Shown: positions 48,050 to 60,023, counted from the first letter of the stretch. The stretch: DNA of 64,000 bases from Choanephora cucurbitarum (GCA_025331435.1 JAIWNI010000078.1:62001-126000); one strand, 5' to 3'. The notes: generated by a model not told the origin, from the sequence alone. Translations and numbers: made by a program.

Positions 48050-50960
48050 CAGATTTGTCGTTTCTGTCACTCGATTTGACGCAAAAAGCTTAATCGCTCA
48101 ATATGTCAAAAGTGGCAAGCAAAGAGTGATGGAAAGAATTGAGGATTATAGCAAATGCCGCGCCAAAGCGAGTCGTAATACACAATGTTCCTACACTGTC
48201 AGATTCTTCAGGCCCGAAGACAGAACTTGTTTAATCTTCTTGACCCTAAGAACGAGAATGAGCTTTGCCATAATCATCCTATTGATGATCTTAATTTGCT
48301 ATTAACTTCAAAGGGAGGCAAAAATATTCTTGAAGTAGATGACATGAGAAAGATTAGCTCGGTCTCGAGCAAAATTCGTCAGCTTGTAAGATTCAAAATA
48401 TGATCAGTAGAGATAGTCTCTATAACAAATTGACTAGAGATGACGTTAGGAAAATGAAATAGGTCTGCAATCAACAGACAAGATAAGCTTCCCAAAGAGC
48501 ATCTATTGAATGAGCAAACGTATTGATTCAGCAAATGCAAAGCAACGGCTACATAACGTTTCATGATTTTGATCAGACAATGTTCTTGAAATTTATTTTC
48601 TTTGCAAGCAAGCCTATGACAGAAAGAGCACAGCAGTTTCCCGAGGTACAGTACTACCCCGCAATAACGGAATCAATATTACATGGTTTTGGTGCCGTAC
48701 AAACCTGAGATTGCAGTTATGTTAGGTATACACTTTTCACATTATATCATTGGTTCCTTCTCGGTCAAAGCAGGGTGAGAGAGGACGAAATTTTCGCAAC
48801 AATGGATAACTCTGCATCCATACTGAATTCCGTTATTGCGGGGTAGTACTGTAATGGTCATAGACGCAACCTACAAGACAAACAATCTTGGTATGCCATT
48901 GTTTGGTATCTATGGAGTTGTAAACATCGGTCAAAGATCTTTTAGGAGTTTTTCCGTGGCCTTTGCTTGGACACTAAACGAGCAGGAAACTACTTATTAA
49001 TGGGTCCTTGAAACGCTCAAGAAATAAGTGAGTAGTGAATTACGTCAAACTGTGTTTGTCACTGACAAGTTGTACTGCTGAGTGATCACTACAACAAGAA
49101 GGCATTCAAAGATGATGTTGTTGTTGAAGAATTCAAATCGTGTGTTTCTGCTTTGATCAACTTCATTAGCGTTACAAAGTATTCTGAAAACATGAACAGA
49201 ATCAACGAGATTCTTCTTAAGGACGAGTACTTCGTTTTCAGAGAAGAAAGAATGAAGTTCAAAAAATATCTTAAAAAATGGAAGTTGCGCTTGCATCAAT
49301 AGGCTGCCAATTACACTTCCAAGATCAAAACAATCGGTTGTACGACCACTCAAAGGGCCGAGAGTGGACATGGTGCTCTAAAGCGCAAGATGATCTCGGC
49401 CTAACATCTCAGCGTTGCTTTTGATAGAGTACACGAGTACCTAAAAGACGTTGAGCATAGCTATGAAGAGCAGAAGTTGAAGGAGAAAGATACCTATGAT
49501 AAGGTCATCAGTGAATATGACAACCTCAGCCATCTGCTTGATAAGATTGGTCACCTCGCTCTTTATAAATTGTGCGAGGAATTGTACAGAGAATATCCTG
49601 TCATCCCTGAGCATTACTCGGAATGCAACTGCAAGAACAGAGTTATATATAGCTTGTTTTGCTGTCATTCATTTGATGCATTAGGGAATAAAAGAATTCA
49701 GCTATCTGACATACCTCGTCGATGGTGGATAGCCAATGATTAAGAAGATTCAGATGCACCTAAAAGCTTTTCCAAAGATTGAATGAAGTATGTTGTTGCT
49801 TTGGAAGGAGTTTTCCGTGATGCTGAGGGTGATTGTGTGGAAGCAACTCGACTGATAGATGTAGTCGAGAATTCGCTCATTTGCAATACTGACTCACTTA
49901 TTGATGACAGGTCTCGCATAGCCGAAGAGCCTTCATCAATTCCAAAATTGACTCTTCCAGAGGCAACTGGGATCAAGAAACCAGGAAGACCTGCAAAAAT
50001 CCAGCGTCTTTCTGCACTACCAAAAGACTTTGCTTCTGCTAAGTTTAGGAAAGCCTTTGCTACAGAAATAATTAAGGAAAAAGAAAAGGAAGTAGTCAAA
50101 GAAGATGAAAAGAAAGAAGAGAGGGAAGAAGTCAGTGAAGAAAAGAAAGAAGAAATGTTCAAAAGGAAAGCCTCTGAAGATGAAAGCGATTTTGTATACA
50201 ATCTGTATATTCCCAAAAAGACGGGTTGCTTATGCAGAAGAATTCAGAAAGCAACAGTTAGATTTCTTTCTCTGCCGATATCATTCAAGACGATGTTGTA
50301 TCGACCTACAATCCAAAGAGTGGCGGCTATTGTGGTTTTAGAGCAGCAGTATATCTAATATTTTTTGACGAAGAACGATTTGCTAAATTAAAAGAAGCTA
50401 TGCTTTCATTGATGTCAAAAGAATTCAAATATGACATTTCCTATGAAGACTTCTACCGCAGCTCATTTGGAATGATCACACATGAAGTCAAAATGACTAT
50501 CACATGTGGCATCGATTTGCGCAAGAAAGAAAATGAAGTGACTCACCATGGTCGTCATAGAAGAGCAAAAACAATTGGCGTGTCCTTTTGACTTGACAAC
50601 ATTGATTACATGCAAGTACTGGCGGATGCTTACAGTCGGCCTTTCTGTTACCATCCAGACTCTGGTAGCAAATGCTAATTGGATATAGCCTTGACGTACT
50701 TTCCTTAGTTCTGCCCAGAAAGCTAGATTAAAAACCGGTGCCTTTGCATCTTCAGCATGTAGGTGAAATTCATTGGGGAGCTGCAAAGCTAAAGAACTCC
50801 AGCAGCAACTTTCCTCCTGCAAACAGAGTTTATTTTAACTCTCATCCTGACAACTTGCAAGATAACACTATCTGCAAAAAGAAGAAGAAACCAAACTACT
50901 CTGTTTTGAAAGCAAAAACTCTTGCTGGTCAAATCCCAACATGAATTCATGCTTGTGGTG
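48050..50960 (+). pseudogene. decayed MULE transposon gene with OTU-like tail
   Basis: A FAR1-like DNA-binding relic (RAKASRNTQCSYTVRFF, then ENELCHNHPIDDLN) leads to the MULE transposase core. After removing a 203-bp MITE the frame reads QQFPEVMVIDATYKTNNLGM, the typical first catalytic D; FVTDK carries the second. Stops interrupt after EQETTY and TLKK. The downstream TTQRAESGHGALKR and the CHS/CNC block at 49620-49680 are MULE-like. An AT-hook-like KKPGRPAK and a lysine/glutamate-rich linker precede an OTU-cysteine-protease-like segment (YNPKSGGYCGFRAAVYLIFF at 50305), then a possible His motif (LQHVGEIHW) at 50755. Several shifts and stops make it inactive. Element ends were not found. Confidence 0.72.
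48649..48851. mobile_element. 203-bp Tc1/mariner-type MITE
   Basis: Ends CAGTACTACCCCGCAATAAC and its exact inverse (25-bp perfect) with TA on both sides (48647-48648, 48852-48853). It has no coding capacity. Excising it together with one TA restores the codons P E V M V I D A of the MULE core, so it is a later insertion into that gene. Confidence 0.85.
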
Positions 50961-51099
50961 AACTACATCATATACATTATCGATAGGTTCATGTATCACC
51001 AAATGTGCCTTTCTAGAACTAGCAGAATAATACTGTATAAAGTACATCCTCTTCAGGAGTAACTAAAGATATTCTATCCCGATGTGAGCCAAAATCTCT

Positions 51100-52020
51100 A
51101 GATTCAAAGCGTTTATGAATCCTTTTAAATATGAGAGGGGGGTTTAAACCATTATTCGAGAAAGATTACAACACCCTCATCTATACCCATCATGTCGAGA
51201 AGCTCATTGACAAACTCAACAAATTGAATAATTGTGGTACCTTTAACTACTGGCTTATTACTCTTATCATCATCCTCTGTTGAAGGACCAGATCTGACGA
51301 CTTCAGTTGCAGTTCTTTTCTTTCCAGTAGTGTATCGTTTTTTTTCTAAACAGCCTCTGTCTCTTTTCTTGGCGGAAGCTTTTTCATAACTACATGCACA
51401 ATAGCAGATGAATGTGTGGCACTAATAAAAGTGTGGGAGGGTGATTTGGTTTTTGTTTGCTTTACTACAAAAGTACTTTCCAGCTTTAATCTAGCCCGAT
51501 TGCTTCTCATGTTGATACGGAATCCAGCTTCGTCAATAAAGACGCCGTTTTTTTGTATTATCCATATCAAAGTCTTTTTATTTCAAAAACCATTCATATC
51601 TTGTTTGCAGATTCTCTGCTGAATTTCTTACTTCAGTCTCGAAAACGAGCTTCTTAAGTGTTATGAGCATTGTGTACCTCAAATGGTCTTTGAGTTGAGA
51701 TTTTGATATCTCAAATTCTTCAAATTTCTTTGTGAAGCTATCAGTAATGTCATCTGATACCAATTGTGGATTGTTGTCGATAGGCTCATCAATATACGCA
51801 TTGTATACAGCCGTAAACAAGTTTTTACCTCCAGCATTCTGTTCTAATTTTTTGTAAACAATTATCTCGGTTTCGTTGTAAAGGTGCCACAGTCTCAAAG
51901 CCGTAGTATAATTGATATTGAGACCTTTCGTAACACCTCAAACATAGTTGAAGTCGATGACTAACTATCTCAAGGAAGTGGCTAGTTAGGAAAAATATAG
52001 AGCATTGCCGGACTAACGAG
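51100..52020 (-). pseudogene. decayed IS630/Tc1-type transposase of another family
   Basis: On the minus strand a helix-turn-helix-like start (GVTKGLNINYTTALRLWHLY) leads to an open 100-codon block with DITDSFTKKFEEFEI, then a stop at RYEWFLK. After it comes the catalytic block GVFIDEAGFRINMRSNRARL and a charged region in shifted frames (PSTEDDDKSNKPVVKGT) to about 51100. The first D is visible, the rest decayed. It is clearly different from copies 1 and 2. Confidence 0.65.
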
Positions 52021-52164
52021 GTCTCACGGTTATTATGCAAATGAATACGATTTTTTTTATTTTTTTTAAATATACAGTGTGTCTTTTAAAGCATTAGTAC
52101 AATCAAATAATTTATAATATGTAGAGACATCTTCTGTATTGTTCTTTTGTGTTTCAGGATAATT

Positions 52165-54414
52165 TTATACATTGTTATCATTTTTGGCATTTTTCTTGCA
52201 ACAAACATGACTTGCACCTTCAAGCAACGTTTGTAAGGTCTCAGTTGAATTGTTAGCAAAGTGCGAGCCTTCATTTCTTTCCTTGGAATGGTCGAGTTGT
52301 CGTTGCTTCATTGCCTCGCTTCTAGCCATGGGTCCATTAAATATGATAGCAAAAATAAGACATATACCAGCAATAACAGCCTGGAATATCAATCCTCTGT
52401 ACATGTTGTTTTGAGGAAATCCATTTTCATCACGGAATCTATCCATGATAAGACCAAGAATAAACCCAACTACCTGACAGAATTGCCAAATAACAGAAGT
52501 ACACAATGAATCTGCTACAGGGTACGACACTGCAAGGTGAAAAGTATTATTAAGCTTTTTATGTTTGCTTGACCAAAAGAAAGTTTACCTTCTACGCCAA
52601 GTTCAACACAAACAGGTACCATAAAGCTGAGAAAGAACTGATTGAGCATGTTTGTATATAAGATAGCAGCAAAGGACTTTTCTTTGACTAAGTTCAAGAG
52701 TGACAAAAAAAAGACATTTGAGTTATTTTAAGCCTTTCAATACAGTTTGGAATATTTATCTGTAACTTACCTAAAAAGATAAAAGCAACATAGGTACTGA
52801 ACATTAGTGGCGCCATCACTTTCAAAAGCATCTTGTGTTGCTTTGTTCTATCAAGAATTGGGCCAGCCATTACTATTGAATGAAGCAGTTTATAAATTGC
52901 AGTTAGTACCCATTTAAATTCGATTGTCACAAGTCAGCTTACAGCATCCCAAAGTTCCACCGACTACACCGATGGCATTGATGTTACCAATCTCGCTATC
53001 AGTATAACCGTAAGGCTTAATAGCTTGATTCATGATACCGTTCCAAGCAATTGACAAGCCGATGTTTAAGCTGTTTACTACACAGAGGATGATAAAATGA
53101 TAGTTCTTCAACAACATGATTGCTCCTTGGGTCAATGAGATCTCAGGCTCAGCATTTTCTTTCTTTACAGGATAAGAAGCTGGTGTTGGAGGTTTTGTTG
53201 GGAAAAAAATAAAAGGTATGGTAGCGGCAGTGGCAATACATGCTACTACAATAACCTAAAACAACAGCATTAGTATTCTATACAGCTTATCATTTGATAG
53301 TAGCATTACTGTTAGTTCAATCTTCTCCTTGCCAGTTGCAAGAGCAGGCATAAGGAACATTGCAATGATAGCTCCATAATTTGAAACTATTGTAATTTAA
53401 AGGGTTCAGAAAAAGAAAGCGTTTGTCTCTGTCAAGCATTATGAAGAACTTCACTTACCGATAAACATGCCAGCAGTTGCTCTGAGATTATCGGTAAACC
53501 ACAAAATAGAGAACTGAATTAAATATGGTGTTAGATAAAGTCAAAACAAACGAGATGTATCCATGTAAAAAAAATATTACCATTGTCATGATATTCAAGC
53601 TGATGGGAGAACTAAGTGAAGCAATAGACTGACCAATCATCATAATGGCAAAGGAAGGAGGACTCAATTTCACTGCAACCCATCTAATCCAACAACCTGA
53701 TGCCAAAATGATTCCCGAAAGAAGCAACTAATTTTTTTTAAAAAAAGAGTTTGTTAGATCCTCCACACAGAAGAAAATGCGAAAGTCAAATTCAATACTT
53801 ACAGACCACTTGACACCTAATTTTTGATACAAATAGCTAGTAAAGCAACTAGCTACAATGTAACAGATAGCTTGTATATTGTATAGCCAGTTGATACTTG
53901 ACAACGATATACCCATGAATTCAGCTGTGACAGAAGGGATGGGACTGAAAGTGTTAGAGAAGATCGCGACTGCTGCTCGAATGGCTACTATGCAAAACAA
54001 TAACAGCCAAGCAATAGGGTATGTTTTTAGTTCGTAATCGAAATCATTATTGGATGCTTGAACTGTGTTCTGAATTGTTTCGAATTTGGGCCGACTGCAT
54101 TTTACTGTTGGGCTTCTTGTATCGTTTGCTTTTGCATCTTGAACTTTGCTGTTATGTCCTGATGTGTCTTCGATGATCGTATGGTTTGATCCACATTCTT
54201 CTTCGTCAGATAAGCCGGAATGCGACATAGCAGTATCCTCGAATGTGTTGGGGGATTCGTCTACTGGATGATGCAGGTGAGATACATTGCTGTGCGAATA
54301 TACTGATGATGCTTCTGATGCTTCTGATGTCTTGGATCGACCACATTCACAGCAAAGACTTTTCTTGCTTTTCGTTGCTTTGGAAGAAGTACCCATGTCG
54401 CTTTGATCGCTCAT
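52165..54414 (-). CDS. MFS transporter, FLVCR/DIRC2-like
   Basis: Eight exons, 54414..53803, 53727..53581, 53513..53459, 53386..53310, 53255..52943, 52872..52771, 52687..52589 and 52529..52165, sum to 1770 nt (589 aa). The first ~130 residues form a soluble serine-rich, acidic N-terminus; then about a dozen hydrophobic helices follow. Helix blocks include AWLLLFCIVAIRAAVAIFSN, IASLSSPISLNIMTM and the cytoplasmic loop MAGPILDRTKQHKMLLK, typical MFS loop 8-9-like spacing. The arrangement resembles FLVCR/SLC49-like MFS proteins common in Mucoromycota; the substrate (heme, choline or other) is not deducible. The C-terminus ends in a charged, Asn-rich tail. Confidence 0.78.
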
Positions 54415-54880
54415 GCTGTATTATGGCTTGATTTGAAGGCAATTGGAAACTATAAAATGCTTGTAAATAAACTAGCTATTTATACATATTTCATAGATCT
54501 GTACGATCGGCTCAAATCAATTCGTCATTAGAATTTGGTTCAAATAACATACACTAAAGGAAAAAAAAAGGCTACAAGTTAGTAACCTTTCTTTAAGAAC
54601 TATCTTAACTTAGTTCATATTTCATCTGCTTGCTTATTTTGCTAGGCATTAAGCCTATATCTTAAATAATCTACATCCTTCAAAATAGAGTTAATAACCA
54701 TTGAGTCTTTGAAGCAGGAAAATAACGACATACTGCAAACGCCGTTTTGGAGTTGGAAGTAAAGAATGAGTGGCCATTGCAAAGTACGTTAACAATGCGT
54801 ACTTCAATATCGTCATAATTCCGGTTGATTGTTTTTATTCGGCTACATCAAAGCGCATTGTTTGAAGTGCATGAATATTA
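54415..54880. other. intergenic upstream of the MFS gene
   Basis: AT-rich spacer containing the MFS promoter; no repeat or ORF of note before the pogo-like terminus at 54881. Confidence 0.35.
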
Positions 54881-55000
54881 CAGTGATCCCCCGATTTAAG
54901 GAGCGAAATTTAGGGAACGGTTTTTTTGGCAACCGAAGTTTGATTACCGCTTAACGTTCCTTACTTTTGATTTAAGGAATCAGGAACGATCCTGTTTTAA

Positions 55001-55224
55001 TGTGACGCGCTTAGATTGAACATCCGATTCGACTCAAGAAAGATCACCTTACAAAAATATCAAGATCAAGACAAATATCAAGAATAATTATCATGTTATA
55101 AATATTGAAGAAAAGATATAAATACAAACGAAAACATATATGAATAAAGGGGATCCAATCTTTCAATTACTAGATTTTTCTCTTTGTTATCTTTTATCTA
55201 CTTCATACTCAGAATAACGTCACA
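55001..55224 (+). repeat. 5' LTR of the gypsy element
   Basis: 224 bp, TGTGACG...GTCACA, ending 17 nt before the gag ATG. No difference from the 3' LTR noticed. Confidence 0.92.
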
Positions 55225-55240
55225 GTGGTGGAGAACTATC

Positions 55241-58200
55241 ATGGCATCGAATTCCTTTGTTGCATCTTCCTCGACTGTTGGTCAAACTTCAGCAGTTGAG
55301 TCTCCTGTGGGCTCGGTTCTTCAGGCTTTTGGTTCTGTTCGTTCGGGTGTGGCCCCTATGTCTGAAGGGGGGGATGAGGCTCAGTCAGTTCCGGATGAAG
55401 ATACAATGCTCCAGTGGTTTCAATACTGTAAGTACATTTACGAGGATATATTGGCTTATGTCAATGGGGGGAGAGATCTCCGCGTGCAGGAGGCACAAGA
55501 GAAATACTACCGGATTCAAAACATTGTGTCTACATTGGATGCAATTCCTCCACAAGCTCGAGAAACACTGACAATCATCATTGAAGAGCAATCTCAACAA
55601 TATGAAGCTCTACAAGCAACCATTGGGGAAATGGATAACCATGTCAATCCGGCTAGGGAATATATCAAGGACCGGCTGTTGTGGTTTCATCAGACGGCTA
55701 AAACGAACTTGGTTACCTTGGTGAAGGATTTCCAATGGCCTACCTTGGCGACGTGTGAAGATTTGGGATTTCCTCAAGAATTGGTGCAAACAATTCTGGA
55801 TGCTTTGTCGCCGAATGCAACTCAAGGCACTGACCCTCGGGATGCTACCATTCAAGAACTCAGGGCAAGGATTATGGAACTCAAGAAAGAGAGTGAACAG
55901 TGGCGACACGGCAAGAAAATAACAAGTACGTTGATGCATGAAGAAGGTAAAATGTCTGTTAAGGTGGATCACGAAGAAATTAGAGAGCGTAGGAGACGGG
56001 TTCGCCCACCTACCTTCTCGAATGGTACAATTCAGGAAGCAAGAGACTGGCTGGCAGAATATAAGAGTGTGTGTACTCATCTGATGTTTACGGAGAATGA
56101 GAAACTTGAAGACCTGCGGGTACGGTTTAAGGGCCCAGCCCTATCCTGGTATACATATCTGCTCCCTGAAGTAAAGAAGGACTGGTCCAAGTTGGAGAAG
56201 GCGTTTGTCAAATATTTTGGTGGCGGCGAAGATACGGTGGAATCAGCATTGAATGAACTCAAGAAAATGAAACAAGGAAAGATGCGAATGGTGGTATTCG
56301 CCCAATACTTTCGGGAAGTGGCTCGTCGCGCTGAGGTCTTTGCCGAAAGGCAACTCATAGGGTACTTGAAAAATGCTGTGAATCCGGAAATGACGAGGGC
56401 GATTATTTATCGTGGACCAAGCACTTATAGCGAAGCAGTAAACATTTGTATTGAGGTGGAAACAGATATAATAACTCAAGTGGAGAATAAGACAACATAC
56501 TCTCCGGTATATCCTAGCCTCAGTGAACAAAAGAAAGAAGAAGGGGTAGAAAGTCAAAACTATCAAAAGAAATTTACTCAGGTCAGAAATCGCGACTTTA
56601 AGACTCTCCGCTGCTTCAGGTGTAACAAGATTGGTCACATGAAGAAAGACTGTCGTGTACAGAAGAAAACTTATGGAAATCATCAACAAGGCCAAAATCA
56701 CCAAGCATCTCAAGGCTCGAAAAGGGAAGTTAACAACGAAAACTATAAGGAAACCGATACTAACATTTTTTCACACTTCTTGCAAAACAATAACGCCGAA
56801 GTTGAAAAATCACTTGATTATAGTCGACGCCGTTTCAAGGTCCGGGTCAAGACTGAATCTGGTGAAGAGGAAGCTCTGGTGGATACTGGTTCTACAATGT
56901 GCTCAATAGCGGAGAAGGACGCTGAACGGCTGGAACTAGAAAGATACACTTGTCCCACCGAGGTTATTCGCTATGGTAATTCAACGACTCAGGTCACAAG
57001 CGATAAGGCAATCCTGAGGTTTTGGCTCGAAGATGGAAGCAAGACTGAAGCTCATCTATATGTGGTCAAGAAACAAAATGAAGGCATCATATTAGGTATG
57101 GACTGGATGATCCAGGAGGACATAGTTTTACATCCTAGTTCAAAGTCTGTTCGACGGGAGGTTAAGTGTAATGCACATGAACCGGTGGTGGAAGCTCTAC
57201 TCAATACCTATGTCAAGATAACCGAGATTCCAGAAGAACAGTCCATTACGACTGCTCCCTATAAACATCGGATAGACACTGGTGACGCGCTACCCTGTGT
57301 TATGCGAGATTATCGTAGATCAGAAGTGGAAAACCAAGCCATTGCTCGAGAAGTTCAAGACATGCTGAAGAAGAAGGTGATTGTTTCAAGCAACAGCGAC
57401 TGGTGTTCGCCGGTGGTGTTGATCAAGAAACCGGACGGTAGTTATCGATTCTGCGTGGACTACCGAGGATTAAATAAGCTGACGGTAAAAGACAAATACC
57501 CGTTACCAAGAATCTCTGAACTTTTAGATAGGTTGCATGGGAGTTTCTGTTTCTCAACCATAGATCTCAAGTCCGGTTACTGGCAACTACCCTTGGATGA
57601 AAGGGACGCTAAGAAGACAGCGTTTGTGGCGAATGGCTCTTTGTACCAGTTTACCTGTATGCCCTTTGGTGTAGTGAATGGTCCCAGTTCATTTATGCGA
57701 TTTATGCATATTGTGTTGAGGGGAGTTCCAAGAACAATGGTATATTTAGATGATATCATAATATACAGCAAGGATGAACAACAGCATGTTGAAGACCTGG
57801 AAAGGGTGATGAAAAAGCTGCAAGACTATAATTTGAAGATTTCCGTCAAGAAGTGTCAGTTTTTCAAACAAGAGGTCAAATTCTTGGGGTTTCTGGTCAG
57901 TCAAGAAGGCATCCGCTCTGATCCGGAAAAGGTAGCGGTAGTCAAGACCTGGCCGGTTCCGGTTACTGTCCGCCAGTTGATGAGGTTTCTGGGTTTCTGT
58001 GCATTCTATCACAAGTTCATTCAAGATTTATCTACGGTGGCTCGGCCTTTGTATCAATTACTGAAGAAGGATGAAGACTTTGGATGGACTGATGACGCTG
58101 ACAAGGCCTTCAACATACTTAAGAAGCGGATTACACAGCTACCATGTTTGGCATATCCAAATCCGTCATTGCCTTACGATATTCATTGTGATGCTAGCAA

Positions 58201-59818
58201 CTATGGGTTAGGCGCTGTACTAGTACAGGCCGGTCGACCAGTATCTTTCGCAAGTAGGACTTTGACACCAGCGGAACAAAACTATCACACTACGGAGAAA
58301 GAATGCTTAGCAATTGTTTGGGCTCTCGACTATTTTCACCCATACGTCTATGGTGCTGACTTTACGGTATACACTGATCATTCGGCCTTAAAGTCTATCT
58401 TGTCAACAAAAACACCGAAAGGACGAATCGCTAGGTGGATTATGGCGTTGCAATCATATCATTTCAACGTTGTTCACAAAAAGGGCATTCTTAACCAAGA
58501 TGCGGACGCTCTTAGTAGGCTCTCTCAGGACTCCCAGAACCCGGAATCTATTACCGTCGATACTTTCAAAGCATTACAATTGCAGGATCCTGAGTGTCAG
58601 GCCCTTCTTCGGGAGGGGGTGAAGGCCCCAAACGTATGGAAAAATGGTGTACTGGCAAGAAGTATGGATGACAAGACCGTAGTTCCGAGAATTCCGCGAG
58701 CTCTAGTAGCCATGGTGTTGAAACATGCTCATGAGGGGGTAACTGGGGGACACTTTGGTGTGGTCAAGACTCTGGCCAAGGCACAAGAAACTGGATGGTG
58801 GCCCTCCATGCGACAAGACACCGAAACATGGGTAAAACACTGTGAGGCTTGCCAAAGGAAGAAGATTAGAACAGACTCAACGGCGGCTCCAATGAAACCA
58901 ATATCACCTCACTACCTAGGTGAAATTTGGGCTTCTGATATTGCGGTTCTGCCGGAAAGCAAACAAGGAAACAAATATCTACTGGTGTTCATGGAGTATC
59001 TAAGCAAATGGGTGATTACCGCAGCTTTACCATCATTCGATACCGATCATGTTGTGCCGGTTTTGCTTTTTGAGGTGGTTCTTAAACTTGGTGTTCCTGG
59101 AAGGCTGATAACTGACAATGGCTCGAACTATGTGTCTGAGGCTATGGTACAGGTGTGTCGAAGACTAGGCATTCGAAGGTCGCTTACTTCAGTAGAACAT
59201 CCTCAGACTGACGGCTTGGTTGAAAGAATAAATCGAACACTGAAGACTAGTTTGGCGATTTGCGTTGATCAGAATCCTGCTGAATGGGACCAACATTTGC
59301 CCTTCGTAACGTTTGCCTACAACACTGCGGTCCAATCTAGTACAGGTTTCTCCCCCTTTGAGGTGTTGTTTGGGAGGAAAGCAAAAATCCCGCTATTGCC
59401 GGACTTAGGACTACCTATGGGAAGAACTTATGAGACCGAACCCTGGGCTGTATACCTCCACAACCACTTACCGCTTATTCATGGCAAGGTTCTGAAGAAT
59501 ATTGAACGAGCACAAATAAGACAGAAACGGGCCTACAACTTCGGCAAGCGAGTTAAGAAGGTATATCAAATTGGTGATCTAGTGGCTAAGAAGAACTTGG
59601 AAAAAATGCCGTTCCCAAAAGAAAGATGGTCTGGTCCGTGGGAAATCATTGATCGGAACAACGAAGAAGGAACTTCATACAAGATCAAGAACTGTGCAGA
59701 TCCAAAGAAAACAACGACCGCGAACGTCAAGTACATGAGACCATGGTATTTACAAGACAGGCAAGAAGACTTGGTGAGCTCATCTAAAGGAGGGGATGAT
59801 GTGACGCGCTTAGATTGA
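55241..59818 (+). CDS. gag-pol polyprotein, Ty3/gypsy
   Basis: ATG at 55241 (an upstream in-frame TTG extension lies in the LTR and is not used) opens 1525 codons. Order: gag with coiled, charged region; zinc knuckle CFRCNKIGHMKKDC at about residue 460; protease VDTGSTMCS at about 545; reverse transcriptase with FCVDYRGLNKLTVKDKYPLP and the YLDD box; RNase H (IHCDASNYGLG, TDHSAL); integrase with an H-H..C-C zinc site (HCEACQRKK end), WASDIAVLP, T-D-N-G-S-N-Y and a PQTDGLVERINRTLK E block; then a GPY/F-like RWSGPWEI. No chromodomain is seen. Gag and pol share one frame. The stop lies 16-19 nt inside the 3' LTR, so the last codons come from the LTR. Confidence 0.93.
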   Translation: MASNSFVASSSTVGQTSAVESPVGSVLQAFGSVRSGVAPMSEGGDEAQSVPDEDTMLQWFQYCKYIYEDILAYVNGGRDLRVQEAQEKYYRIQNIVSTLDAIPPQARETLTIIIEEQSQQYEALQATIGEMDNHVNPAREYIKDRLLWFHQTAKTNLVTLVKDFQWPTLATCEDLGFPQELVQTILDALSPNATQGTDPRDATIQELRARIMELKKESEQWRHGKKITSTLMHEEGKMSVKVDHEEIRERRRRVRPPTFSNGTIQEARDWLAEYKSVCTHLMFTENEKLEDLRVRFKGPALSWYTYLLPEVKKDWSKLEKAFVKYFGGGEDTVESALNELKKMKQGKMRMVVFAQYFREVARRAEVFAERQLIGYLKNAVNPEMTRAIIYRGPSTYSEAVNICIEVETDIITQVENKTTYSPVYPSLSEQKKEEGVESQNYQKKFTQVRNRDFKTLRCFRCNKIGHMKKDCRVQKKTYGNHQQGQNHQASQGSKREVNNENYKETDTNIFSHFLQNNNAEVEKSLDYSRRRFKVRVKTESGEEEALVDTGSTMCSIAEKDAERLELERYTCPTEVIRYGNSTTQVTSDKAILRFWLEDGSKTEAHLYVVKKQNEGIILGMDWMIQEDIVLHPSSKSVRREVKCNAHEPVVEALLNTYVKITEIPEEQSITTAPYKHRIDTGDALPCVMRDYRRSEVENQAIAREVQDMLKKKVIVSSNSDWCSPVVLIKKPDGSYRFCVDYRGLNKLTVKDKYPLPRISELLDRLHGSFCFSTIDLKSGYWQLPLDERDAKKTAFVANGSLYQFTCMPFGVVNGPSSFMRFMHIVLRGVPRTMVYLDDIIIYSKDEQQHVEDLERVMKKLQDYNLKISVKKCQFFKQEVKFLGFLVSQEGIRSDPEKVAVVKTWPVPVTVRQLMRFLGFCAFYHKFIQDLSTVARPLYQLLKKDEDFGWTDDADKAFNILKKRITQLPCLAYPNPSLPYDIHCDASNYGLGAVLVQAGRPVSFASRTLTPAEQNYHTTEKECLAIVWALDYFHPYVYGADFTVYTDHSALKSILSTKTPKGRIARWIMALQSYHFNVVHKKGILNQDADALSRLSQDSQNPESITVDTFKALQLQDPECQALLREGVKAPNVWKNGVLARSMDDKTVVPRIPRALVAMVLKHAHEGVTGGHFGVVKTLAKAQETGWWPSMRQDTETWVKHCEACQRKKIRTDSTAAPMKPISPHYLGEIWASDIAVLPESKQGNKYLLVFMEYLSKWVITAALPSFDTDHVVPVLLFEVVLKLGVPGRLITDNGSNYVSEAMVQVCRRLGIRRSLTSVEHPQTDGLVERINRTLKTSLAICVDQNPAEWDQHLPFVTFAYNTAVQSSTGFSPFEVLFGRKAKIPLLPDLGLPMGRTYETEPWAVYLHNHLPLIHGKVLKNIERAQIRQKRAYNFGKRVKKVYQIGDLVAKKNLEKMPFPKERWSGPWEIIDRNNEEGTSYKIKNCADPKKTTTANVKYMRPWYLQDRQEDLVSSSKGGDDVTRLD

Positions 59819-60023
59819 ACATCCGATTCGACTCAAGAAAGATCACCTTACAAAAATATCAAGATCAAGACAAATATCAAGAATAATTATCATGTTATAA
59901 ATATTGAAGAAAAGATATAAATACAAACGAAAACATATATGAATAAAGGGGATCCAATCTTTCAATTACTAGATTTTTCTCTTTGTTATCTTTTATCTAC
60001 TTCATACTCAGAATAACGTCACA
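59800..60023 (+). repeat. 3' LTR of the gypsy element
   Basis: 224 bp, apparently identical to the 5' LTR; it also supplies the final codons and stop of gag-pol. Confidence 0.92.

Larger units (their letters stand above)
55001..60023 (+). mobile_element. intact Ty3/gypsy LTR retrotransposon
   Basis: Two 224-bp LTRs (TGTGACGCGC...GTCACA) flank a single gag-pol ORF. TTTAA at 54996-55000 and 60024-60028 is a clean 5-bp target duplication. By eye the LTRs are identical, implying a very recent insertion. A purine tract (AAAGGAGGGGATGA, 59786-59799) sits directly before the 3' LTR, and GTGGTGGAGAAC follows the 5' LTR as candidate primer site, not matched to a tRNA. Confidence 0.93.
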
